A stretch of 64,000 nt of DNA from Simmondsia chinensis (GCA_018398585.1 JAGTTD010000010.1:7023501-7087500); one strand, 5' to 3'. Shown: positions 1-12,760, counted from the first letter of the stretch. Numbers and translations: made by a program. The notes: generated by a model from the sequence alone, not told the origin.

Positions 1-910
1 TACTTAAAGTCCCTACTACTGAGATGCATGCCATTGTTAAACCATGGCCATTTAGAGGCTGGGCAATGGACATTATAGGGGAAATTAACCCTCCTTTCAA
101 CAAGAAACATTCTTATATTCTTGTGGCCACTGATTACTTCACCAAATGGGTGGAGGCTAAACCATATAGGAGCATCAATTAGCATAATCAGATTGATTTT
201 ATCAAAGAATATATCCTATGTAGGTTCGGCATTCCAAAGATTATCACAGTGGATCAAGCTAAAGTATTTAACGGAGTCGAGGTCAAGGAGTTTACCAATA
301 GTTTCAATATAGAGACTTGAACTCAACACCTTATTATGCTCAGGCTAATAGCTAAGGAGAATCAACATTCTAAAAGCCAAAAGTGAGAAGATAATTGAGG
401 ACAATCCCAGAAGGTGGCATGAATTGCTACTTGATGCCTTTGGGCTTATAGAACTTCTAAAGGGGATGCCACTAGGACAACTCCTTTTCATTTGACATAT
501 GGCTATGATGCAATACTCCCATGGAGGTAACTGTTCAGTCTATTAAATTAGCTCATCAAGGGAAGTTTTCTAAACTTGAAAGTAGTCCATGATGGATGAG
601 CTTACCAATTTGGATTAAGTGAGGCTTGATGATGTGTACAAATTGGAAATTCAAAAGAAAGGAGTGCCAAAGCCAACAACAAAAGGGTCAAATCTAGGTC
701 TTTGACTTGGGAAACCTAGTTCAGAATGTGGTTTTGCCCATTAGCCAGAGAGATCGTGTCTTTGGAAAATGGTCTCCAAATTGGGAAGGTCCATTTAGAG
801 TGACTGAAGTATTTGGAGGAAATGCTTATCTACTCCAAGATTTAGATGGGAGGACTCATCCAAGGGCCATCAATGGTAGGTTCCTCAAGAAATATGTGCC
901 ATCTAACTGA
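1..910 (+). pseudogene. Ty3/gypsy integrase, C-terminal part, decayed
   Basis: Integrase inserts the retrotransposon cDNA into the host chromosome. The first 170 bases read as the start of the catalytic core, with the segment WAMDIIGEI followed by VATDYFTKWVEAKPY, which holds the first catalytic Asp. A later frame gives the second Asp region (IITVDQAKVF). The stretch 707-910 is an open 67-residue piece with FGKWSPNWEGPFRV and INGRFLKKY, the GPY/F-type C-terminal module. Several stops and frame changes between 180 and 700 make it non-functional. Its ending at 910 fits the end of pol in a Tat-type element. Confidence 0.85.
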
Positions 911-1131
911 GATTCTAATAAGGAAGTCCTTAGGTATAGATTTCCAGAATTATGGGCTCAGTTTCAGTACAATTTCCTAGAGGATCAATCTCAAGATCCT
1001 TAGCTAAAGTAAAAGAAAGAAAAGAACTACCAAACTAAAAGGCGTAATGAATAAATACGTATTTCATTAATTCTACATGGCTTACAAACATTACAAGTTA
1101 GTGGCTTAAAGTCTCTTTACAAAGTTGAAAA

Positions 1132-4100
1132 TCAAAAGAGTCGAGTCCTGATCCTCGCCAAGGACTCCTCAATTGCGGATAGTTGGTTGGCTGCATCGTT
1201 TAGCTCATAGTCTAATGAGAGAGCTTCCTCTTGAAGAGCTTGACTCTTCTTTTGAGCTTCCATAAGGTTCTCTTCAAGCCCACTAAGCACTGAACCTTGA
1301 GAGGCATGCTGTTGTCTCAAAGAAAGTAGCTATTTCGTATGATGTTGTAATCTTTCATCTAGGTGATGGATCTCATCCTCCAAGCATCTAATCCCTTGAG
1401 CTTGTTGATCTTGGGTTCTCCTCACTGCTTGGAGTTCCTCAAATAATAGCTGCATACCTTCTAGGCTAGCTGAATGTCCTCAGGTCTTAACGGCATCCTC
1501 ATAAGCTAATTTTCAAGAGCACTTCCTCGAGGACGTTGAGTTCCTTGGTGATTGCAGGAGCTACATTTTGATCTTCTTTTAAAAGTCTCACCTATTCTAG
1601 ATTGACTCCCTCAACCAGGGTTAGAATAGGGAAATGCGTGGTCTCCATTAATCGTTGAGGTTTGGGGGATTCCTGATTAAGATGTAGAAAGGCCAGCCTA
1701 CCACTTGCTATAAACTTCTCTACTAGAGAAGATAGTTCCTCTAGCCTCTAAGAAGGAATGGCCCTGGGAGGAGTAACCTGGAAGAGAATTAACCAGATTA
1801 GGCAAAACTTTAGCTTTGGAGAAAACAACCAAAGGTTCAAAAGGAGTTCCTTGACCTTTGAGACCTCGGTCCGAGGCATGAAAGGTGTTGTACCTGGAGC
1901 AGCTTCCAGGGGAGTTGCTAGTGATACTTCCACCATTAGGATTTTAGCAGGTGCCACAGCCAATGAAGTTGCTGCTGGCTTTTCTACCGCTGCTAGAGCT
2001 CTACCTCTAGAGATCTCTTCAAAGGAGATTGAGTTTCCAAGAAGAAGTAAAGGAGCCTGGACAAGGCCTTGGTGTAGGGTAACTAGGGAAGAAATTTTTT
2101 CAAAAGGATAATGGCCGATTGGCTCCATAACTGAAGTAGCCATGTCTCCTTCTTCTCCAGCACTGGAGCTCATTGATTCAGTATCTTGAGGAGACTATGA
2201 AGCAGTCTCTGGAGATGTAGAATCTAGAATCTCCATGATATATGGAGCCGACTCTTCCCATGGCTGTCGAAAGCCATGTTAGAAGCTGCTTTGGCAAGAG
2301 ATAAATGAGAATACCAATTAAGAAATGCCAATGCCTCTATTGCAAGAACCTGGTCCTGCTTTTTCTCAGTAATTATGAAATGGGTATTTCTTCTTCTTCT
2401 TCCTCTTCTTCCTCTGCTACAGCTGGGAAAGTTGGTGGAAAAACCTTCTTCTTTCACTTCTCAGAACTACCACCCCTAGGGGCTGGTGAAGAGGTTCTTG
2501 GAGGAGACTCTCTAAGTTGCTTTTTGCGTGAAGCGCCTAGTCCTAGAACTCTTAGGAGTTACTTGGACAGCTGCTATAAAGGTAAGAGAACAAGGACTAG
2601 ATCTTTCTTAAGCAAGTAGTAATTGAACCATGCTTTAAAGTGGCTAACTACCTGATTGCGTCTTCTGTGGAGGAGGCTTGGGGATGGCCGGTTGACTTCT
2701 TCTGGAGCTAGAACCTGCAAGCTTAAGCAGAGACATAAAGTGTTTCTTGGCGCCTCTGGCCTCCAAGGAGGACCAATAGGCTTAGTACCAAGCTGAAAAG
2801 CATGGCGTGGCATATGAAGTGTATCTACAAACCGTAGAATACTCATAAAGAGACCTAATCTCTTGATTTAGAGCACGAAGCTCTAGAAGCTGAGCAGGTG
2901 GAAAAGAAGCCCTTTTGGCCCACCAAAGGTTCTTAGTCCTTAAAATTGGAAAAGGTACATCTTAGACCACACCAAATTGCCTGGCAAACAACCCAGGCAT
3001 ATACATCTCAACACCAGGATCAGTCTGGTGATGAAAGAATAAATCATGGGGGCACAAGATTGCTTGCCAGGTTTGGGAGTTGATTTTTTATTGAGACATT
3101 ATTGTGAAGGTCCAGTTTCCTGAACCATTCAAGACCAAGGTTCCTTCTCTTGAACGGAGTCCATTAAGTCCCTCGCCTTTCTCAAGGGGATATCAGAGCC
3201 TTAAGGCATTGGTCAAATGAACATCTCAGAGGAAGTTGGACCTCACAGGGAGCAAATTGCTCACTAAAACAAGAAACCCCCCTCTCTTATGGGAGCACAG
3301 GAGCCTCTAGAACATAACTCAGGGAAATAAGCTTGGATCCATAGTTTGACCAGCCATAAGGGACCACCTACATGGACAGCATAGTTTTTGGCTATGATGT
3401 CTCTAAGCATATATCTGGGCAAGGAAAAGTGGTCCCAAGCATAAAGGTCCATTACTAAAGATTTTGCTTAAGGAAAACTTGTTCAAACAAAACAAGTAGA
3501 AGCATATCTCCTCCTCTTTAGAACCTTACCCAAAACTATGAGCTTTTGTTACAAAATTTTTAGCAAAAGACTCATAGCCCCCGGGCAAGTCTATAACAGA
3601 AAAAGAGGAGGCAAAGGCTACAGCCTTAGGAGAAACAAAAGAATCTAGGGGCAACTCTTCTCCCCCAAAGGAAAGACCTGTTAGGACCACTATGTCCTTA
3701 AGAGTAATGCCTAAAAAGCCGTCGGGGAGGACAAACGCGTTGTAACAGGTGTTCAACATCATGTTAATGCTTTACTATGGGAAAATCATACCCGAGAGCA
3801 ATGGTTGAGAGGCTAATGGCTTCGTAGATGCAAAGACATTTCCACTTCTTGTCATGGATCACCATTAGGTCATCTACCCATTCAAAGTACTGTTTCGTCA
3901 GGAAAGTCCATCCTTTAAAAGGCGCTGCTTCCTTACAAATACATATACCTCCCCAAGAATGGCCCAAAGACAGTGCATGAAGGAGAGGAGATTCATCAGT
4001 ATCTGGAAACAATCCCTCAAGATTTGGACCATCATGGGATGGAACAAAGATTGGCCCTAGGGCATAAGATGGCAAGGTCAATGAGGGATCATTCTCTGAC

Positions 4101-4330
4101 AACCAAGAAAGATCCTCTTCGATGATACTGAGATCAGTTAGGCTCTGAAGAACACCAAAGACTATTAAAAAGGTCAGATTAAAGAAATCGAGTCAGTTGC
4201 TCAATGGGGTTGTCTGCCTGAGAGGGGGAGCAGAGATGGAAAATGAGAGTTGTGCCATTGTCGGGTTGAAAGGAAGCAGAAGGATGAAAAGCAGATTGGA
4301 CCAAGAATTCAATGATTCAAGAACGAAGGC
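1132..4330 (-). pseudogene. antisense extra ORF with plant mobile domain, decayed
   Basis: Minus-strand pieces at 3764-4102, 3526-3762 and 3264-3452 run in order and carry hallmarks of the plant mobile domain (PMD, also called aminotransferase-like plant mobile domain): YNAFVLPDGFLGITLKDI, VVLTGLSFGGEELP and GGPLWLVKLWIQAYFPEL. The C-terminal part at 1132-1320 is Glu/Gln/Leu-rich and looks like a coiled coil. A start is plausible near 4260 (MAQLSFSI). Frameshifts and stops separate the pieces. PMD proteins occur both in transposons and as host genes acting in plant gene silencing; here the reading frame lies antisense between integrase and 3' LTR, so I infer an element-borne extra ORF rather than a host gene. 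Confidence 0.75.
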
Positions 4331-4535
4331 AAGAGATCACAAGTGCACTAGATAATAGCAAGAAGAGAACAGAGCAAAAGTGCAAACTCCAAGCCCTAAC
4401 AGTCATACTTATAGAAGTGGGAAGGAAGAGCTAAAGACATGTTCTCTCGAGAAGACCCTTGTAGCTGTTGAGGTCACATCAGTCATATTTTACCCATTGT
4501 AAATTCGAGTTTACCAACGGCTAAAAGGGGGCATT

Positions 4536-5624
4536 TGTTTACAACCTAATTTCGTTAGGACTAGGACGACGTCGCTTTTGGATAAAGTGCCATGTGGCCA
4601 TCACATGTGGTCCTCCTCAAGGGGAGTCTGGCCTTTGGGCTCTGTGATAACAGCGTCTCGAGCCCAGTGCCTGGGAACATTGTTACCCTTGACAAGGATA
4701 TTTGCCATTCAAGGCTCGAGATGGCTGAAGGGTGAAACAAGCTCGAGCTCAAGGGGCTACCAGAAAAGCTGCAAGAACGGTAGTTTCCACGTTCGAGGGA
4801 GTTACTTGGAGCGCAATTTCAGTTGATTGGGCCTTAAGCTTAATTCAGGAGAACATGGGGCTTCTAGACGGAATTTCTACTAAAAATCTAGGCTTGAGCA
4901 TCAAGGATTTCCCTCCAAAACTCAGGACACATCGAAGAAGAATGAACACACGCAAAAGAGGAGCTTGACTAGACGTGGGTGGAGTCGCTGGGAAAATTGG
5001 AGTCACTGTTATTTTCGTTTTTCTATAAATAAAGGGCTCTGCATCAGTTCAAAGTAGTACGCATACACTTAATACAAAAACTTCTTCAAGGTTTTCTCTA
5101 TAGCACACTTGTGCTCTTTTCCTAGGAGTAGCGTAACTTAACTAGGCATCCTTGTAATGTAGATCATTGTTGTACTTACTCCATTTTAATACAATTCTCT
5201 GGCTTCAAGTATGACTTTCAGATTTTAATCTGTTCCCATAAATCGACAAGTTGAGATTTGAGGCTTTAGTTTAAGGATTTGATGGCCAAGGCTTTGTCCC
5301 TTGATTGTGTTGGTCTTAACACTACTACCACTACTTAATATGTTAGGAGAACTTAGGTTCGAGCCATTGATTAGGGCTTTGATGGCCAAGGCTTGTCCTT
5401 TGATTTGCATTGGTCCTAATCCCGTGACCTGAATATGATTTGCTCCACCCTAATCTTGTCAGGCCTAAACTCATTCGAGTTATTATAAGTCAGTGGTGTC
5501 AGGCTTAAAAACCTAATTAACTCGGGCTTGTAAGTGGACTGCTAAGCGCTTGGGTTTGTCTCCATCCCAGTTCCTGCCTTTTTAGTGTACGAAGAAAGGT
5601 GTTTATGGGTCTTGCTCCGTCAGC
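4536..5624 (+). repeat. 3' LTR of the Tat-like element
   Basis: A purine run AAAAGGGGG at about 4523-4531 is followed by TGTTTACAAC at 4536, the usual polypurine tract to LTR start transition. A TATA box lies at 5023-5031. The right edge was placed at a CA near 5624 and could be off by tens of bases, because no partner LTR is in the window. Confidence 0.6.
5023..5031 (+). promoter_or_regulatory. TATA box in Tat-like LTR
   Basis: CTATAAATA lies about 490 bp into the LTR, a normal place for the U3 promoter. It is followed some 25-35 bases later by a candidate start region. Confidence 0.5.
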
Positions 5625-5909
5625 ATAATTGCCACTTGAGTTATGTCCATATTCTTTAATTTTCTGTCATAAATATATATAAAAAATTCACAAAAATATT
5701 TAACAAAGTCTTCTTAATTGAAGCATAAGCAGAACTCATAGTATAACCAAAGTTAGATACACCAACATATAACAATCTTTTCTCCGAAAATGGTAAGTGG
5801 TTGAGGTTGAAGACTTGGGGATCGTAATTAGGCTCACTCTCTAATCGCACTAAATCCCTTTTGCACATTTGTTTTGTTTTCATATTATATGGCGACCATA
5901 CATACACAA

Positions 5910-7240
5910 CTTAAAAAAAAATAGAGCAACAAGAGTCTTTTTTATTATTTTCAAAAATATCGAGCTACTAAATGTTAAAGAATATTAATATAATATAAGA
6001 AAGAGAGTGATAATGCCTTTTGTTTTCTCGAGAACTAAGAAATTATTTTTGTGTCCAAATAGAATATGCAGCTAGAAGTACCTTTTCTATCATCAATAGA
6101 TCAAGATTGATAATATAGATAAGAGTAGTATTTTTAATTATTCTCCATATGTTTTTCAAAACTTGTTTGTACCTTGCAATTACCGTTGTGTCCGCTTAAC
6201 CACAAAATAGGGAAGTTGACAAGGCTTATACATCAATCTAGAAGTTTTGCAAATACCATAGTGTTCCCTTCTTTTATTTGATGAACTTGAATGTCGAGAA
6301 AAAATATTTCATAAGACCAAAATTTGGTATCTCGTACTTTTTCATTGAAAATTTTTAAAATTCCTCCATCATGCTAGGATCAGTTTAAACTACATCATCG
6401 AGCTATCTTCATTGAATTTTATTTTGTAGATCCATTTTAATCTAATCGCTTCTTTTCCTTTGGGATGATCTATAAGTTTCCATGTTTGATTTTTGATGAA
6501 GGTGGCCATCTCCAGATTCATTACATCTTTCCAACTTTGTTCTTTTTCAACTTCATCAAGGGTCTATGGTTCATAAGGGAAAAATTCAACATTACATTAC
6601 TCATAAATATCTTTTATTGAAAATGCTCTTCTTATTGGTGATTCCTCAATACTTGTTTCATAATCACTATGAATTGAACTTGTAGTAGAGTCTGGCATTG
6701 GAGTAATATCTTAATTGATTGGTCAACTTTTTCCTATGGATGTAGAGATTCATATTTTCAAGGGTAATTTCATTGGATGTTTTTTTTCCGAGTCCCACAC
6801 TTTATGTCATCAAATTACGGCATCTTCTGATGTTAATGCTTGAAAAATAAGCCGATATCCTTTAGATTGTCATCACACCCAATAAAAACAAATTTTTTGC
6901 CTTTTCATCGAATTCCTCTCAATGTTGAAAGGGATTGAGAGAATATACAGTACAGTTGAATACTTTGAAATTCTTGACAATCCACTTTCTTCCATTCCAT
7001 GATTCATAAGGAGTTTTTATTTTGCAAACCACTTCTACAAGAGATTTGTTGAGAGTATAGACACCAGCAATAACATCTTGAGCTAAATATTAATTTTCTT
7101 GATTTTTGTTTTTCAGCATACTACGTGCCATAATTATGTGGTTGTTTCTTTTAGTTACCTTAAATTTGTGCAAAGTGTAGTGAATTGTCAACTTTTATTA
7201 GATTCTCTTATTTGTACAATAACTTCAGTAGAGTAAAAGA
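5910..7240 (-). pseudogene. Ty1/copia pol remnant (integrase C-part, RT, RNase H scraps)
   Basis: No long ORF survives, but on the minus strand the order of motifs is that of copia pol. Near 7180-6860 the integrase end reads MARSMLKN, then TPYESWNGRKW and an FDEKAKNLFLLG segment. Near 6570-6400 the RT start reads SWKDVMNLEM, FIKNQTWKLIDHPKGKE and LKWIYKIKF. Near 6350-6240 a later RT block is visible. Near 6080-6000 an RNase H scrap reads DRKGTSSCIFYL. Frameshifts and stops are frequent, so this is an old copy. The stretch 5625-5910 below it holds an 83-residue minus ORF that I cannot assign. Confidence 0.75.
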
Positions 7241-7625
7241 AAGGATTGTCATGACCTTCCTTTGATTCAAATTGCTAAAGCTAATACAAATACAGGGAAC
7301 AATCAAACTTAAATCTCCTTGGAAGAGAACTCAAGAGAGAAACAAAATACAAATTTCGCATACATGGTATAAACCTCCTCCTGCAATGAGTTACAACCCC
7401 ATTCATAGCTAACGTTTCTCATTCAAATACAACTCTACGCTAAATTTGAAGATAGAAGGGAGCGGAAAATCCAAGTCCCACTAGGAATCCAACTACTTCA
7501 GGAAAATAACAAAAATGCACAAAAATACAAGCCGAGTTGTAGAATGATTATGGTTCCTACTTCCAGAATGCACTCTCCCTTAGATATCCATGCTCTTGCT
7601 CCCCAAGTCATCATACTCTCCAAGC
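7241..7625. other. unassigned spacer
   Basis: A stretch between the copia remnant and the copia A LTR. I see no coding motif, repeat or RNA gene in it. It forms the left flank of the copia A insertion. Confidence 0.5.
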
Positions 7626-7712
7626 TGTTGGAATATCAGGGAAGTATACTTCAATTTTATCTATCTTGTATTTTGCCTCTATCCCACATAGGAAGAGTAG
7701 TGAAGAGAAGTC

Positions 7713-7765
<53 letters not shown>

Positions 7766-8725
7766 CATATACATATGTATATATATATATCTCCTTCTCC
7801 ATGTACATGGTAAAGTCATGAGGGGCATAGAGTGCATTTTGTGTACCACACACATCAGTGCACACCCGCCTCGCTCCACCGAGCTAGCCGGCGAGTCGCA
7901 GCGTGGTGTGGACTTTTTCTAACTCGGACGTTTATTTTTACTTATCATAAACGAACTCTAAGGGAGTTCTAAGATTGATCTTGAGCTCATGGGTTTGAGC
8001 TCGAGCTTGAGGTGTCCCTCTGTGTCCAACCTCGAGGCTGTTATACTCAAGTGTATGTCTGTTAGTCTAGGTTATGGTTTGCAAGCTCAAGCTTGAGGTA
8101 CACGTTTTGTCCGCGTATCTGCCCACTACCTTTCGTAACCGTTTTTTACCTTTATTATGCCAAGATTTTGTGCTCTTTCATATCCGCCACTTTCCTAATT
8201 GTGGCTGGATTTCTTACCCGCAATCCTTAACTGATTCTAACTTTCATGTTAAGCATTTTTACCTATAAATACCGTGCTTTGTGGCAATGCTTAACACTAA
8301 GAAAAAAAACTACATAAATTCTTCGTCTTCTTTCCTCTAAAATTCTATGCTTTTACTTTGGTTATTGAGCAAGTTGGGGTAAACTCCAACCATCATTCGA
8401 GAGCATACTCCTATATTGGGTGCCATGTTAACCCTTGGAGTCAGAATGCCTAACGATCCCGTTTGTATTGTAGCGAGGGCATAAACAACTTAGGGCAGTG
8501 GTGAACTCCACAGCACCACAACTTCCTTCGGTTCATTCTTCTTCTTTAAATCTTTTAATTTCAATTGTTTAATTATTTTGTCTCAAATTAAATTGGTGTA
8601 ATAAGAAGTTTATTGAGTTCAGCTTTTTCTGTGTGTCTTTTAAGTTTTATTTACCCCTATCTCAAGTTAGTCTTGGAGTCTTAAATTTGGGAATTTGTTT
8701 GCTCATTTGGCCATATTTTCCGACA
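7626..8725 (+). repeat. 5' LTR of copia A
   Basis: It aligns with 18118-19140 over its length, including the TATA box at 8264-8270 (18673-18680 in the partner). It is longer than the 3' LTR mainly because of a (TA)n expansion at 7718-7790. The many substitutions against the partner point to an old insertion. Confidence 0.88.
7718..7790. repeat. (TA)n microsatellite inside copia A 5' LTR
   Basis: About 22 TA units, then a TACATACATA interruption and more TA. The matching place in the 3' LTR (near 18210) has no such run, so the expansion arose after insertion or in one LTR only. Confidence 0.95.
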
Positions 8726-8800
8726 TTCCAGGTCATTTGTAAAAATGAGTAATCAAAACAAGGTTAATGCTGGTTTTATGATACCCAACATCGCAAAGAC

Positions 8801-9370
8801 CAGGGATGGAAATGGGGTGAGTAAAATCCGCTACCCGTGGATACCCGCCCCGTTTGGGGCGGGTATGGGTATAAGTGGGGCAGGTAGTGGGTACGGGTTC
8901 GGTGTACCTACCCCGTACCCGTCACGAGTATGGGGCGGGTACGGGTATAGTTTTGTACCCGCCCCGCCCCGCTCCACCTCATACCCGCCGTACGCGCTTT
9001 ATTTTGTACATAATTAACCTTCACATTAAAAAATTACGTGTTTAAATTCAATAACCCAAATTATTTATCAATGTTATAAAAAAATATAATTAATTTTTAA
9101 AAGTAGTATTAAATAACTAATATGATCCGGTATAGATAATCGTTTTCTACTCACATTAGAGAGGGTACGGGGCGGGTAATGCATACCCGTTGGATACCCG
9201 CGGGTAATGGGGCGGGTACGGGTATGAGTTTGTACCTGCCGGGGCGGCTATGGGTATCCGCTTCATACACGTGGCGGGTAATGGGACGGGTACGGGTATA
9301 GAATTTGGGTGGCGGGTACGGGTATGGAGGAGACACCCCCCGTACCCGCCCCACCCCATTCCCATCCCTA
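8801..9370. mobile_element. hAT-type MITE with GGCGGGTA-rich arms
   Basis: The 570-bp insert is flanked by a perfect 8-bp duplication, GCAAAGAC, at 8793-8800 and 9371-9378, the target size of hAT transposons. The ends are inverted: CAGGGATGGAAATGGGGTG at the left and, on the other strand, TAGGGATGGGAATGGGGTG at the right. Both arms are packed with GGCGGGTACGGGTA-like words, while the centre (about 9010-9150) is AT-rich. There is no transposase, so it depended on an autonomous hAT element elsewhere. The small ORFs across it are by-products of the repeat. Confidence 0.92.
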
Positions 9371-10073
9371 GCAAAGACTGAACGTTTAGATGAGAAAAAA
9401 AACTATAAATTTTGGTATGATAAGATTAAGTTTTTCCATGGACAAGTTGATGTCCATTACACCCTCTTGAGTGACAAGGCTCCTCCTCGGTCGAGCCGTG
9501 ACTTCAAGAAAGATAATCGAACCTGTATGGGAATGTTGCTACATTATATGACAGCCATTTTATACTAGATTTATACAACAACAACAACAGCCCAATGCCT
9601 CAAAGGGCTCCCGCATCAGTAGGGTCTGGAGGATAGATGTACGCAAGCTTCCCCCTTCCGTGGCTGCCCTGAAGGGAGACTGTTTCCGAGAACCCCCAAC
9701 CTAATAAGCTGTCAGCAGCAATGACGCCTTGTAGCCTAGCATCAAAAGAGCAAATAAGCATATAAGCATGGAAAAATTAAGCAAATAATAGGCAGAGAAA
9801 TAGGCAGTAAACAGATAGTCAATCAAGAGAACATAACATACAAAAGTGCACCGAATCTGGACTACCCTAAGGCCTAGAACACTAGTGATAGCACAAAGGC
9901 TAGACTATCCTACTGTAAACTGCTACATCTGCTACTCCTATGCTAGCCCTCCATTGGGCTCTACCTAAGGCCATCCCCTCCCGAAGGTTTAGGTGGGTAA
10001 GGTCTTGTCTGATCGTCTCTAGCCATCTCTTCTTTGGCCTACCTCTCCCTCTCCTGGCTGGCGTCATATGGGG

Positions 10074-11700
10074 CTACTCACATCTCTTGACTGGAGCGGT
10101 GCTCGGTCTCTTCCTAACATGTCCAAACCACCTCGAACGTTGCTCCCTTAATTTGTCCTCAATGGAGGCCATGCTCAATTCACATCGTATGACGTCGTTC
10201 CTGATCTTATCCTGCCTTGGGTGTCCGTACATCCACCGCAGCATCCTCATCTCCACGCCACCTTCATCGTTTGTGTATGATGTTTCATCGTTCTACACTC
10301 CACCCCATAGGACATGGCCGGCCTCACTATCGTCTTATAGTATCTTCCCTTTAGCTTTAAGGAAAACTTTTTATCGCAAAGTAGCGCTGATGCCATTCTC
10401 CATTTATGCCATCCTACTTTAATCCGGTTTTTGACATCCTCGTCAACTTCGCCATTGTGCTGTATTATGGATCCCAAGTATCTGAAACTCTCCTTTCTCG
10501 GTATAGGGTCCGATCCAATCTTGACATCTTCTCTGCTAGGCATGGTGGAGGGATTGAACTTAAGCTCCATGTACTCGGTCTTGGATCTACTGAGTCATAA
10601 GCTCTTCGATTCTAATGTCCTTCTCCATAATTTTAGCTTCTCATTGACCTCTTCCTGCGATTCCCCCACCAGCACTATGTCATCTGCGAAAAGCATACAC
10701 TAAGGTACACCTCCTTGGATGTTCCTAGTGAGCTCATCCATTACCAAAATGAATTGATAGGGGCTTAAGGCAGATCCTTGGTGCACCCCGACTTTTATCG
10801 GGAACGCGTCTGTCTCCCCTTCCACTGTGCATATCCTAGTCTGTGCATCCTCATACATGTCGGATATATGGCATGGGGATGCCTTTCCTATCCAAAACCC
10901 TCCATAAAACCTCCCTTGGCACTCTATCATATGCCTTCTCCAAAACAATGAAAACCATGTGTGGGTCCTTTTGTCTCTCCCTATAGTGCTCTATCGTCTG
11001 CTTTAGGATGTGGATGGCGTCTATCGTTGATCTTCTAGTCATAAATCCGAATTGGTTCTCCGATACCTCTGTCTGTTGTCGTAACCTCCTCTCTATAACC
11101 CATTCCCACAACTTCTGCGTATAGCACATTAGTTTGATACCCCGATAGTTGGCGCAACTCTGGGTGTCGCCTTTGTTCTTATAGATCGGGATTAATGTGC
11201 TCTTCCTCCATTCATCGAGCATCTTCTCCCCGATGAGGATTTGGTTAAATAATTTAGTCAACCAACTGATGCCCTCCAGTCCGAGGCATTTCCATGCCTC
11301 TATGGGTATACCATCTAGGCCAACTGCTTTACCCCTACCCATATGTTTTAGGGCTTTCATGACTTCCTCGGGGCTAATTTTCCTGTAATTACAGTGGCTC
11401 TGGTGCTCCTCAGAAGTTTGAAGATCACTAATGGATATCTCTGTATCCCCCTGCTCATTGAACAGATCGAGGAAGTAGGCTCTCTACCTAGCTTTAATTC
11501 GTTGCTTATCCACGAGCACCTGTCTATCTTCCCCTCTTATGCACTGTATTTGGTCCAAGTCCCTTGTCCATCTTTCTCTTTCCTTGGCAATTTTATATAT
11601 GTCCCTAGCTCCATCCTTGGTCCCCGGTTTGTTGTAGAACTCCTCATACGCTCTTGATTGTACTTCTCTGACGGCTCACTTTACTTCTTTCCTGGCTTGT
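10074..11700 (-). pseudogene. RTE LINE reverse transcriptase
   Basis: The enzyme makes cDNA from LINE RNA at the nicked target. On the minus strand 11360-10851 reads GRGKAVGLDGIPIEAWKC, NYRGIKLM, ENQFGFMTRRSTIDAI and AYDRVPREVLW, the RT fingers and first palm blocks. 10948-10700 carries GVHQGSALSPYQFILVMDEL, and just below it MLFADDIVLVG, the FADD form of the YxDD catalytic box. 10570-10247 and 10256-10074 form the C-terminal part with FRYLGSIIQHNG and WFGHVRKRP. Stops and frameshifts break it into at least four pieces. Confidence 0.9.
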
Positions 11701-11773
11701 TGATACTGATATCACTTATCCTCATCTCCACTGCGGACCCACTCCTTGAAATAGTCACATTTGGCTTTAATCT

Positions 11774-12760
11774 TCATTTGGACCTCCTCGCACCACCACC
11801 AAGGCTCTGAATTGCTTGGCGCCCCTCCCTTTGACATGGCCGGAACTTCTGTGCTAGTCCTCTAATCTTTTGGGCCAGTTGGTTCCACATTTGGTTAGTA
11901 TCTCCCTCGTAGTCCCACGTGAGCTCAGTCACCGCTCTTTCCTTGTACACTTTATACTTCTCTCCCTTCAAATCCCTTCAGCGAGTGTGTGTTTGGGCTG
12001 GTTTGCTAGTTCTTTTGGCCCTCTTCTTGGCCTCTATATCAGCCCACAACACTCTGTGTTGTGTAGAAAGGTCTTTTCGTGGTGTAACCTTACAATCCCT
12101 GCAGTTCCTTTGTACCCTTTTCCTTAAGAGTATGTAGTCAACCTGTGTCCTTGTCCCACCGCTTTGATATGTGATGATGTGTTCATCACGCTTTTTAAAG
12201 AAGATGTTGGCCACCGTTAAGTCGTAAGTGACTGCAAAATTTAGGAGGGCTTTACCCTCTGTATTCCTAGTTCCAAAACAAAAACCTCTATGGTATGAAT
12301 GCATAACCATCCTTAGTTGTGCCAACATGCCCATTAAAAACCCCACCAATCATCACTTAGTTCGGTTTGGGGTATGCCTTGCATCGTTGTGTCTAAGCCC
12401 TTACAGAATGTTGCCTTCTCAGGCTCTGTTAGTCCAGTTTGTGGTGCGTAGTCACTGATGACGTTCAATACCTCCCCACCTAGTACTATCTTGATGCTTA
12501 TGATCCTATCCCCCGTCCGGGTCATTCAAACTACTTCATCCTTGAGGTCGTTATCCACAATGATGCCAACTCCATTCCTGCATCTGACCTTACCCGTATA
12601 CTATAGCTTGTAACCCAACACATTCCTGGCTTTCATGCCGACCCATTTAGTCTCCTTTAAATGCAGGATATTGATCTTTCTCTTCATCATTATTTGGGCC
12701 ACCTCGAAACTCTGCTTTGTTAGCGTTCCGACATTTAGTGTCCCAAGTCATAAATTTTCC
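11774..12760 (-). pseudogene. RTE LINE apurinic-type endonuclease and linker
   Basis: The N-terminal domain nicks target DNA to prime reverse transcription. Around 12750-12600, across frames, a block resembling the family start (GTLNVGTLT, then INILHLKETKW) is visible. 12525-12334 reads NVISDYAPQTGL, and 12349-11978 reads DLTVANIFFKKRDEHIITY and TQVDYILL, the usual end of the endonuclease domain. 11971-11774 is linker toward RT. Frameshifts disrupt it. Confidence 0.82.

Larger units (their letters stand above)
1..5624 (+). mobile_element. 3' part of a Tat-like Ty3/gypsy LTR retrotransposon
   Basis: The order is integrase end (1-910), an antisense extra ORF (1132-4330), a purine tract (about 4524-4531) and a single LTR (from 4536). 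This arrangement is known for Tat-lineage Ty3/gypsy elements, which often carry extra ORFs, some antisense, between pol and the 3' LTR. The 5' part lies outside the window, so no LTR pair or target duplication can be checked. All coding parts are broken. The lineage call rests on the integrase C-terminus and the architecture; the right border near 5624 is uncertain. Confidence 0.75.

Noticed and set aside
8745..9374. Proline/glycine-rich ORFs on both strands around the MITE
   Set aside because: Produced by GGCGGGTA repeats of the MITE, not by a gene.
9940..10422. 160-residue plus ORF
   Set aside because: Antisense shadow of the LINE RT on the minus strand, whose RT motifs are clear.
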